Of a stretch of DNA of 40,498 nt, positions 33,827 to 40,498 are shown piece after piece. The stretch lies in contig CAIYSH010000222.1 in NCBI GenBank assembly GCA_903928755.1, forward strand, positions 1 through 40,498, in the 5' to 3' direction. Below the pieces are notes generated by a model. The model saw only the letters and a list, made by a program, of their open reading frames with translations, made no database searches and had not been told where the DNA came from. Position numbers and translations under genes: made by a program. Each line of letters begins with the position of its first letter. The first letter of the stretch is position 1. This DNA comes from an uncultured Alphaproteobacteria bacterium (GTDB lineage Bacteria; Pseudomonadota; Alphaproteobacteria; Caulobacterales; Caulobacteraceae).

Positions 33827-35170
33827 CTATTTTACCGCCGTGAATTCCACCGGCATGGCGCGGATGGCATAGACGAAGTTGTTTGCCGCCACGTCCTTGG
33901 GGCCGGACTGGCGGATGTCGGGGAAGCGGGCCAGCATCTGGCGGTAGACGGCTTCAAGCTGCAGCTTGGCCACCTGCTTGCCGATGCAGGTGTGGGGGCC
34001 ATAGCCGAAGGCGATGTGCTTGTCGGCATTGGCCCGCTCGACGTCGAACTGGTCGGGATTGGCGAAGACCGCCGGGTCCCGGTTGGCCGCGCCGTAATAC
34101 ATGATGACCTTTTCGCCCTCGGCGATCTTCTGGCCGCCGACCTCGGTCTCGCGGGTGGCGGTGCGGCGCATGTAGATGACCGGGCTGACCATGCGGATGA
34201 TCTCATTGACCGCACCGGGCATGAGCTCGGGCCGGGCGATCAGCTTGGCCTTCTGGTCAGGGAACTGGGTCAGCAGCTCCATGGCCCCGGAAATGGTGTT
34301 GCGGGTGGTGTCATTGCCGGCAAAGACGATCAGCAGCCAGGAGCCGTCGAGATACTCATCAGCCAGCAGGTCGCCGTCCACCTGGGCCCGGGCAATGGCG
34401 CTCATCAGGTCATGCTGGGGATCAAGCCTGCGCTTGTGCAGCATGTGGCGGCCGTATTCGAACATTTCGGAAATGGCCGCCTGGAAGGCGTCGAGGAACA
34501 TCCTGGCTTCCGGCGGCAGGTCGGCGGCCGCACCCTCCATGCCCCCTGATGACCCGCTGCGCTCAGCGGCAAAGGAATTGGCCATTTCCAGGAAATGCAT
34601 CCAGGTCAGGAATTTCGGGCGGTCCTCCACCGGCACGCCGAGGATTTCACACAGGGTGAAGAGCGGCAGCTGGGAGGACAGGGCGGTGACCAGATCGCAT
34701 CGCCCCTGGGTGGCCATGGCGTCCAGCAGGCGGGTGACCTCACCCTCCACCTTCTGGGTCAGGGCGCGCAGATAGCCGGGGGTGAAATAGGGCATGTGCT
34801 CCATGCGGAGCTGCATGTGAAACGGCGCATCCATATTGATCATGGCGTCCATGGAGGCCCTGGCCAGCTGCATTTCCGAGCGCTGGGTCCCCATGAGGAT
34901 GCCGCCCCTCTGGGAGGAGAAGGTCTCATAGTCGGCATTGACCTTCATGACGTCGTCATAGCCGGTGACCGACCAGAAGCCCGGGCGGTCATCGGGCTCG
35001 TCATTCCAGGCCACCGGCGAGGCACCGCGGAGCCTGGCGAATTCGTCGATTGGCGGGCCCTTGATGAAGGCCGCCGGGTTCCAGAGTTCGATATTCGAAA
35101 CCGGATAGATCGGCGCATGGGCCGGTCCCTTGACGGTCCCCACATCCACGGTGTCGCTGATCAGTTTCAT
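33827..35170 (-). CDS. Cytochrome P450
   Basis: 447 aa, soluble bacterial type. The haem loop is FGYGPHTCIGKQ with Cys395, the I-helix FAGNDTTRNTI has the oxygen-activating Asp-Thr, and the K-helix ExxR is in NEIIRM. The haem loop and start resemble CYP groups that oxidise terpenes, steroids or alkyl chains, but substrate cannot be assigned by eye. No ferredoxin or reductase gene is adjacent. It starts downstream of the zf-CHCC gene, 171 nt away, on the same strand. Confidence 0.95.
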   Translation of the reverse strand: MKLISDTVDVGTVKGPAHAPIYPVSNIELWNPAAFIKGPPIDEFARLRGASPVAWNDEPDDRPGFWSVTGYDDVMKVNADYETFSSQRGGILMGTQRSEMQLARASMDAMINMDAPFHMQLRMEHMPYFTPGYLRALTQKVEGEVTRLLDAMATQGRCDLVTALSSQLPLFTLCEILGVPVEDRPKFLTWMHFLEMANSFAAERSGSSGGMEGAAADLPPEARMFLDAFQAAISEMFEYGRHMLHKRRLDPQHDLMSAIARAQVDGDLLADEYLDGSWLLIVFAGNDTTRNTISGAMELLTQFPDQKAKLIARPELMPGAVNEIIRMVSPVIYMRRTATRETEVGGQKIAEGEKVIMYYGAANRDPAVFANPDQFDVERANADKHIAFGYGPHTCIGKQVAKLQLEAVYRQMLARFPDIRQSGPKDVAANNFVYAIRAMPVEFTAVK

Positions 35171-35341
35171 GGCGTCTTCTCCCGACTATGGACTCAAGTA
35201 TGAGGTGCATGCCCTAGGGCAAGGCAAGCCCTGAGCATTGATCAAAGCGAACGAATCGCCAACCGCTGGAAATGGCGCCGGGGTGGCAACCGTCTACAAG
35301 CTCTGGTGTTTTGTTCAGGCCCTGTTCCGCGCGCGCGGAGC

Positions 35342-35602
35342 CTAGTGCCCGTGAGAGCCCTCATAGACGCCCGGGGCGTGGGAGGATTTTGCGGTCAGGA
35401 CAAAGCGGCGGTCGCAATAGGGACAGTCCACCTGGCCGTCGGTTCCCAGTTCCAGAAAGACCTTGGGATGACCCAGGGCCCCGCCGACGCCATCACAGGC
35501 GACCTTGTGGGCGGCGACATGGACGATTTCCGGCTCTGGCCCCTGGGACACAGGAGCGGCGGAAGCGGGGGCGCTGGACTTGGCGGGGGCTTTACGGGCC
35601 AT
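35342..35602 (-). CDS. zf-CHCC zinc-finger protein
   Basis: 86 aa. The C-terminal half has the CHCC ligands Cys36, His45, Cys60 and Cys63 (VACDGVGGALGHPKV, then VDCPYCDRRFVL), as in the mitochondrial complex I subunit NDUFS6. A short Ala/Pro/Ser-rich N-terminus precedes it. In alphaproteobacteria this small protein is likely a complex I accessory factor; nuo genes are not in the window. It is divergent from the ABC ATPase gene with 116 nt between starts. Confidence 0.9.
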   Translation of the reverse strand: MARKAPAKSSAPASAAPVSQGPEPEIVHVAAHKVACDGVGGALGHPKVFLELGTDGQVDCPYCDRRFVLTAKSSHAPGVYEGSHGH

Positions 35603-35718
35603 GCATTCTCTCCTGCGGGGAGCTTGGCGACGCGCCCGCGCAGGCTTAGGTATGCGACCATAGCTTTCCGCGTCAATCGCGCCGCGTTCATTCCTGCCTG
35701 TTTCGGTTAAAGAGCCCC

Positions 35719-36681
35719 ATGTCCCTGCCCGATTTCGCCATTGAAGCCAGAAACCTGGTCAAGACCTACCCCGCCACCAAGACGACTGCGGAAATGCAGG
35801 CGCTGAAGGGCATTGACCTGCAGATCCCCCGGGGCTCGATCTTCGGCCTGCTGGGCCCCAACGGAGCGGGCAAGTCGACCTTCATCAACATACTGGCCGG
35901 CCTGACCAAGAAGACGTCGGGTACCGTGACCATCTGGGATCGCGATATCGACCAGCGCCCCCGGGATGCCCGGGCCGCCATCGGGGTTGTGCCCCAGGAA
36001 ATCTCCGCCGACCCTTTCTTCACCCCCTATGAGTCCCTTGAGGTCCAGGCCGGGATGTATGGGGTTCCGCCCAAGGAGCGGCGGACCATGGAGCTGCTGA
36101 CCGCCCTGGGTCTCGGGGACAAGGCCAAGGCCTATGTCCGCCAGCTGTCGGGGGGGATGAAGCGCCGCCTGATGGTGGCCAAGGCCATGACCCACAATCC
36201 GCCGGTGCTGATCCTCGATGAGCCGACAGCCGGGGTGGATGTGGAGCTGCGCCGCCAGCTGTGGAACTTCGTGGTCGACCTCAATCGCAAGGGGGTGACC
36301 ATTGTCCTGACCACTCACTATCTGGAAGAGGCCCAGGAGCTCTGCGACACCATCGCCATCGTCAACCGGGGTCAGGTGGTGGCCTGCGAGCCGACCGGCG
36401 ATCTGCTCAAGCGTCTGGACACCCGGACCGTGGTGATCACCTCCAATGCGCCCCTGACCGAGGTTCCGATCCTCAAGGGTTTTGAGGGCAAGCTGCGCAA
36501 GGATGGCAGTCTGGCCGTGGCCTTCAAGACCGGCGAGACCGGCGTCGAACAGGTGCTGGCCGCCGTCCGCGCGGCCGGAGTGGGCATCAAGGACCTGGCC
36601 ACCGAAGACCCGTCCCTGGAGGACGTCTTCCTGTCCCTGACCTATGGGGACCCGACCGCCGAACGCCCCACCGGAACCTGA
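35719..36681 (+). CDS. ABC transporter ATP-binding protein (ABC-2 type exporter)
   Basis: 320 aa. Walker A GPNGAGKST (46-54), signature LSGGMKRR, Walker B LILDEPTAGVD and switch TTHYLEEA are all present. The C-terminal 80 residues form an extension typical of ABC-2 (DrrA/YadG-like) ATPases that work with a separate permease. No permease gene follows; the next plus-strand gene is 37664. Its 3' end overlaps the convergent nucleosidase gene by 40 nt, the longest tail overlap in the window. Confidence 0.94.
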   Translation: MSLPDFAIEARNLVKTYPATKTTAEMQALKGIDLQIPRGSIFGLLGPNGAGKSTFINILAGLTKKTSGTVTIWDRDIDQRPRDARAAIGVVPQEISADPFFTPYESLEVQAGMYGVPPKERRTMELLTALGLGDKAKAYVRQLSGGMKRRLMVAKAMTHNPPVLILDEPTAGVDVELRRQLWNFVVDLNRKGVTIVLTTHYLEEAQELCDTIAIVNRGQVVACEPTGDLLKRLDTRTVVITSNAPLTEVPILKGFEGKLRKDGSLAVAFKTGETGVEQVLAAVRAAGVGIKDLATEDPSLEDVFLSLTYGDPTAERPTGT

Positions 36682-37576
36682 GCCGGCAGGGCCTTCAGGA
36701 AGTCGCGCACCACCCGGGCAGAGTTATCCGCCGCCAGCCGGATGAAGATCGGGAACTGGTTACCGGCCGGATCGCCCCCCGCCAGGTCCGACAGGGCCCG
36801 GAAGGCGATGAAGGGCGTGCGGTTCACATAGGCCACATGGGCGACAGCGGCGGTCTCCATGTCCAGAACCCGGGCCTGGAAGGCGCGATAGGCATAGTCC
36901 CGATAGGCGGCGTTATCGACAAAGGTCGGGCCGGACACCCATTGCCGCCGACCACCACCTTGGGGGTTTTTTCCAGACAGGCGGTTCCGGCGCAGCGGGA
37001 GAGTTCGGTCTGATCTGCCTTGGCCCTGGCCACGGCCAGCATGTCGGGGTCGACCTCGAACCAGGTCTTGCGCTCCACCCCGCCCTTTGGCCCGGGCACG
37101 GTGACGCCCCGGGGGATCATCATGCCGAAGGCCGGAACGCCGGTTCCATCCCCGCCGCCCTGGAAGCCCTGCGGCGTCTCCCGGGCAAAGCGGTTTTCCT
37201 GATATTCGCCCCATCGCTCGGCGACGATCACATCACCCACGTCGAGGGCGGGGTCCACCCCGCCGCCGACCCCGGAAAACACGATCCGGTCCACCTTGAA
37301 GTGATCCAGCATCAGTTGGGTGGTCATGGCTGCATTGACCATGGAGACGCCGGACAGCACCAGAATGACCGGCTTGCCGTCCAGATTTCCCAGGGTGAAG
37401 TCGGTTCCGTTGATGTGCTGGACGCGGGTTTCGGTGGAAGCTGTCTTCAGGGCTTCCAGCTCGGGACCGAAGGCCGACATGACGGCCAGCCGGGCCGGTT
37501 CGGCACTGGCATTGAAGGCGAGGCACAGGCTGGTCAGCAGGGGAAGAAGGAATCTTGGGCGCAAAGTCATCTCCAT
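36642..37576 (-). pseudogene. Exported MTA/SAH nucleosidase-like protein, frameshifted
   Basis: A phosphorylase/nucleosidase (PNP_UDP_1) fold with a signal peptide (residues 1-25, ending NASA). The frame starting at 37576 gives family-like sequence to Gly213 (VVVGGNG), then unrelated residues. A second frame takes over at 36938 with VSGPTFVDNAAYRD and runs to 36642. One missing G within GGG at 36940-36938 explains the break; a repaired product would be 311 aa. The second part has DMETAAVAHVAY and ALSDLAGG, the nucleoside-binding Glu and catalytic Asp regions, so the shortened protein would be inactive. Sequencing error is possible. Confidence 0.85.
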
Positions 37577-37663
37577 GGGCAGAATCGCACCCTAGAGAAG
37601 GTTTCCGTCCGCGGCCACGCGTCCAGGCCTTGCGCTTTGGCCCCAGGTTCGTGTCCATAGGCC

Positions 37664-38704
37664 ATGGGGCGATTCATGAGACGATTTTGGGCGGCACTGA
37701 TCCTGATTTGGGCGGTGGGCGCGGGACAGGCTCTGGCGGCGAAGATCCCGATCAAGGTCGTGATCCTCACCACCTTTGAGGTGGGCGCTGACACGGGCGA
37801 CATGCCCGGAGAGTTCCAGCACTGGGCCGAAAGCTATCCCCTGAAGAAGAGCGCCGTGGTTCCGGGTATTGAACGGCCGGTTCGCTATACGGCCGATGGC
37901 GTGCTGGGCGTGGTCACCGGCATGCGCGCGCGGCCCCGGGAAGCTGTCGCCGCCCTGATTTCCGGCGATCAGTTCGATGTTTCCCACGCCTACTGGATTG
38001 TCGCGGGCATTGCCGGGGTCGATCCCCGGTCTGGCGCCATTGGCTCAGCGGCCTGGGCGCGCTGGGTGGTGGACGGCGACCCCACCTAGGAGATGGACGA
38101 GCGGGAAATCCCCGGCGACTGGGCCTGGGGCCTCTATTCCCTGGGAACCCATGAACCGCGGGTCAAGGGCTCTGCGGCGGGCTCCAGTGGCATGGCCTGG
38201 AAGCTCGACCCCGGTCTTGTGTCCTGGGCCTATGGCCTGACCAGGGACCTGCCCCTGGCCGACAATGACAGGCTCCTGGCGGCCCGCAGCCGCTATCCCT
38301 CAGAGCCGGAAGCCCTGAAGCCACCCCATGTGATGCTGGGCGATGCCCTGGCGACCGTCCGTTTCTGGCATGGTGACCGGCGCACCCAGTGGGCGCGGGA
38401 CTGGGTTTCGCTCTGGACCGACCGGGACGGGCTCTTCGTCATGAGTGACTGCGAGGATCAGGGCGTCCTTGATGTCCTGACCATTTATGGCCAACAGGGC
38501 CGGGTGGACCCCCGCCGGGTTCTCGTCCTGCGCACCGCCAGCAACTATACCCGCCAGCCTGACGGGGCCCAGCCGGTGCTGAAGGAGTTCACCCCCGGTG
38601 GTGCGGCTGCAGCCTTCCAGGCGGCCTACGACGTGGGCGCTCCGGTAGCCCGCGCCCTGGTCGCCGGCTGGCCCAAATACAAGACAACCCTGCCAGGAAG
38701 CTGA
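37664..38704 (+). pseudogene. Purine nucleoside permease (NUP)-like exported protein, in-frame amber
   Basis: A single frame from ATG 37664 to 38704 (347 codons) broken only by TAG at 38087-38089. A signal peptide (ending QALA, about residue 25) is followed by IPIKVVILTTFEVGADTGD, SHAYWIVAGIAGVDPRSG and, after the stop, EMDEREIPGDW and MSDCEDQGVLDVL, all typical of the NUP family (PF06516). From memory, homologues read (A)YEIDAREIP at the stop, so TAG may derive from a Tyr codon by one substitution. An ATG lies 4 nt after the stop. Divergent from the frameshifted nucleosidase, 87 nt apart. Confidence 0.85.
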
Positions 38705-38712
38705 GACACATC

Positions 38713-40032
38713 ATGCTCGAGAAATATTTCGGCCTCTCCGCCCAGGGGACCAATGTCCGGACCGAGGTTCTGGCCGGGGTCACCACCTTCATGACCATGG
38801 CCTACATCGTCCTGGTCAATCCCCTGATCCTGTCTGAAGCCGGCCTGCCCATAGCCGGGGTGGCTGCGGCGACGTGTGTTGCCGCTGGGATTGGATCCAT
38901 CCTCATGGGGCTGGTGGCCAATTATCCCATCGCCCTCGCCCCCGGCATGGGGCTCAACGCCTATTTTACCTATACCGTGGTCAAGGGCATGGGGGTTCCC
39001 TGGGAAACCGCCCTGGGCTGCGTGCTGATTTCGGGCCTGGTCTTCCTGGCCCTGACCCTGGCGGGGGTGCGCAAGATCATTGTCGAGGCCGTGCCCCGGC
39101 CCCTGTTCGCCGCCATTGCCGCCGGCATCGGCCTGTTCATCGCCTTCATCGGCCTGAAGGGTGCAGGCCTCGTGGTGGCCAATCCCGCCACGACGGTCAC
39201 ATTGGGTGATCTGAAGTCCCCCATGACCCTGCTGTCCCTGGGCGGCCTGGCCCTGACCGGTGCCCTTCTGGCCTGGCGGGTGCGGGCTGCGGTGCTGATC
39301 GGCGTCCTGGGCGTGACCCTCACGGCCTTTGTCCTGCACCTGACCCCGTTCAAGCCGGGCGCCTATGATCTGGCGGCCCTGACCACCACGGCCTTCAAGG
39401 CCGACCTGCCGGCGGCGCTTGGCCAGGGTGCGGGTGGCCTGTCCACAGCCATTCTGGAAATCATCTTCGTCTTCCTGTTTGTCGACTTCTTCGACAATCT
39501 GGGCACCTTGGTGGCGGTGACCAAGCGGGCGGGCCTGCAGGGGCCCGACGGCAATATCCCCCGCCTGAACCGCATCCTCCTGGCCGACTCCATCGCCACC
39601 ATTGTCGGGGCCACCGCAGGCACCAGCACCACGGTCAGCTATATCGAGAGCGCCACCGGCGTCGCCGCAGGGGGGCGCACGGGCCTCACCGCCGTGGTCA
39701 CCGGCATACTCTTCCTGATCACCCTCTTCATCGCGCCCTATGTCCAGCTGATCCCGGCCGCGGCCACGGCACCGGCCCTGATCCTGGTGGGTGGCATGAT
39801 GATTGCGCCCCTGGCCGAAACCGACTGGGCCGACCCGGTGGTGGCCATACCGGCCTTCCTCACCCTGACCATCATCCCGCTGACCTTCTCGATCGCCAAT
39901 GGCCTGGCCTTTGGCATTGTCAGCTATGCCGGCCTCAAGGTGCTGAAGGGCGGCCTCAAGCGCGAGGACATCGCCCTCTACGTTCTGGCGGCCCTGTTCA
40001 TCGCAAGGTTTGCCTGGACGGCGGCGGCGTAA
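38713..40032 (+). CDS. NCS2-family purine permease (AzgA/PbuG type)
   Basis: 439 aa, about 12-14 hydrophobic segments. VTTFMTMAYIVLVNP, LAPGMGLNAYFTYTVV and TSTTVSYIESATGVAAGGRT are the AzgA-type signatures for guanine, hypoxanthine or adenine uptake. It starts 8 nt after the NUP-like frame, which suggests co-transcription, and has no lesion. With an exported nucleosidase releasing bases outside the inner membrane, this permease would take them in; that pathway is inference. Confidence 0.94.
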   Translation: MLEKYFGLSAQGTNVRTEVLAGVTTFMTMAYIVLVNPLILSEAGLPIAGVAAATCVAAGIGSILMGLVANYPIALAPGMGLNAYFTYTVVKGMGVPWETALGCVLISGLVFLALTLAGVRKIIVEAVPRPLFAAIAAGIGLFIAFIGLKGAGLVVANPATTVTLGDLKSPMTLLSLGGLALTGALLAWRVRAAVLIGVLGVTLTAFVLHLTPFKPGAYDLAALTTTAFKADLPAALGQGAGGLSTAILEIIFVFLFVDFFDNLGTLVAVTKRAGLQGPDGNIPRLNRILLADSIATIVGATAGTSTTVSYIESATGVAAGGRTGLTAVVTGILFLITLFIAPYVQLIPAAATAPALILVGGMMIAPLAETDWADPVVAIPAFLTLTIIPLTFSIANGLAFGIVSYAGLKVLKGGLKREDIALYVLAALFIARFAWTAAA

Positions 40033-40076
40033 GACCGGCGCCCGCTCCGATAAGTGGGCACCCGGCGTAAGGACGT

Positions 40077-40105
40077 TTGCGCCCGGCGGACCTTTAAGCT
40101 AGAAG
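40077..40105 (+). promoter_or_regulatory. Likely promoter of tRNA-Arg
   Basis: TTGCGC at 40077-40082 and GCTAGAAG at 40098-40105, 15 nt apart. The second matches the Caulobacter housekeeping -10 consensus GCTANAWC at all but the last base. It ends 18 nt before the tRNA. Confidence 0.6.
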
Positions 40106-40123
40106 CGCCTTCCGCTTTAGCGA

Positions 40124-40200
40124 GCACCCGTAGCTCAGCTGGATAGAGCGTTGCCCTCCGAAGGCAAAGGTCACACGTTCGAATCGTGTCGGGTGCGCCA
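40124..40200 (+). tRNA. tRNA-Arg, anticodon CCG
   Basis: 77 nt including an encoded CCA end. The acceptor stem GCACCCG pairs with CGGGTGC (40190-40196). D arm is GCTC/GAGC, anticodon stem TTGCC/GGCAA with loop CTCCGAA giving anticodon CCG (reads CGG), and T arm ACACG-TTCGAAT-CGTGT. All stems are complete, so it should be functional. Confidence 0.96.
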
Positions 40201-40350
40201 ATTTTCCCTGTTAAAACAGTGAATTAGCAGGCCAGTATGCACTGCGTCCCTGCGCCGTACGTAATGGGCAGGCACCGGGTCAGCACCTTATCTGGCGGCT
40301 AGAGGTAACCGGCATTCATCCTTGCGACGGTCGAGCCAGTTGCCTGCCGC

Positions 40351-40498
40351 TTAGGCGGCCAGGACTCGCGCGTCGCTAAGCCGGGCTCGAATCAAAGCTG
40401 CTATCTTTTCAGCCCGCGTCTTGGAATTGATCTGGTGGGCGGTTGCGTGGTGGCGGCGGCCGCCTACTTCCACAAGGTCCACGTGATAAGAGTCGCCG
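40351..40498 (-). CDS. C-terminal end of an unrecognised protein (cut by window edge)
   Basis: 48 codons and a TAA stop in one open frame, entering from the right edge. The residues include YHVDLVEVGGRRHHATAHQI and KTRAEKIAALIRARLSDAR, a basic helical end. The composition looks coding, but the family cannot be told. It lies 150 nt beyond the tRNA on the opposite strand; that 150-nt stretch shows nothing I can name. Confidence 0.5.
   Translation of the reverse strand, partial: GDSYHVDLVEVGGRRHHATAHQINSKTRAEKIAALIRARLSDARVLAA

Noticed and set aside
35238..35245. TTGATCAA upstream of the P450 gene as an FNR/FixK site
   Set aside because: FNR/FixK sites need TTGAT-N4-ATCAA; here the halves touch, so spacing is wrong.
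35326..35339. 14-bp palindrome TCCGCGCGCGCGGA after the zf-CHCC stop as a terminator
   Set aside because: It has no loop of usable size and no T tract on the minus strand; alternating GC runs arise by chance in this composition.
40207..40218. CTGTTAAAACAG after the tRNA as a terminator
   Set aside because: Stem of only four pairs with an A/T loop and no T tract after it.

Overview
The window is a high-GC stretch from an alphaproteobacterial chromosome, almost certainly of the Caulobacteraceae (Caulobacter / Phenylobacterium / Brevundimonas group). The reasons are the gene order hemJ-hemH-hemE | non-coding gap | ppsR-maf-aroE-coaE-dnaQ | secB, a perfect CtrA box (TTAA-N7-TTAA) and GANTC (CcrM) sites in that gap, many ATGA/GTGA start-stop overlaps, and a ferrochelatase with C-terminal iron-sulfur cysteines. 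In Caulobacter crescentus the replication origin (Cori) lies between hemE and the ppsR (DUF299) gene. The 583-nt gap at 2277-2859 is therefore best read as the chromosomal origin. Genes on both sides point away from it, so they are co-directional with replication.

Layout: 1-2276 (minus) haem biosynthesis, hemE-hemH-hemJ, with hemJ cut by the window edge. 2277-2859 putative origin with a CtrA box, DnaA-like boxes and five arm-and-loop inverted repeats. 2860-6498 (plus) tightly packed ppsR-maf-aroE-coaE-dnaQ. 6524-7021 (minus) secB. 7139-9475 (plus) Tim44-domain protein, mltA, smr. 9460-10710 (minus) DAACS-type symporter. 10823-11434 (plus) exported protein with a Trp-rich tail. 11446-15520 (minus) pfkB-type kinase and hisB-hisH-hisA-hisF-hisE. 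15644-16474 (plus) exported cyclophilin. 16471-17145 (minus) nth. 17236-18464 (plus) DUF2244 protein and a MoeB/ThiF-type E1 enzyme. 18453-19439 (minus) D-2-hydroxyacid dehydrogenase. 19476-19617 a composite of three palindromic units. 19628-20206 (plus) SH3-repeat exported protein. 20260-24146 (plus) fabA-fabB-fabI and a UbiH-type monooxygenase. 24172-25296 (minus) an unrecognised gene of lower GC. 25612-27965 (minus) prdX-like, thioredoxin-TPR (YbbN-like), LON-N and Trm112-like genes. 28136-30936 (plus) Tat-exported amidohydrolase coupled to an LprI/DUF1311 protein. 30940-33771 (minus) polA. 33827-35170 (minus) cytochrome P450. 35342-35602 (minus) zf-CHCC protein. 35719-36681 (plus) ABC ATPase. 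36642-40032 a purine/nucleoside locus. 40124-40200 tRNA-Arg(CCG). 40351-40498 (minus) the C-terminal end of an unrecognised gene.

Most of the window is conserved housekeeping: haem, histidine, unsaturated and general type II fatty acid synthesis, replication and repair (dnaQ, nth, polA), and protein export. The parts most worth attention are: the origin, with a CcrM GANTC site inside the spacer of the perfect CtrA box; the purine/nucleoside locus, where two neighbouring exported-protein genes each carry exactly one disabling lesion (a -1 frameshift at 36938-36940 and an in-frame amber codon at 38087-38089) while the adjacent permease is intact; the three-hairpin repeat at 19476-19617; the lower-GC unrecognised gene at 24172-25296; and the Trp-rich exported protein at 10823-11434. 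No CRISPR array, transposase, phage gene or rRNA was seen.
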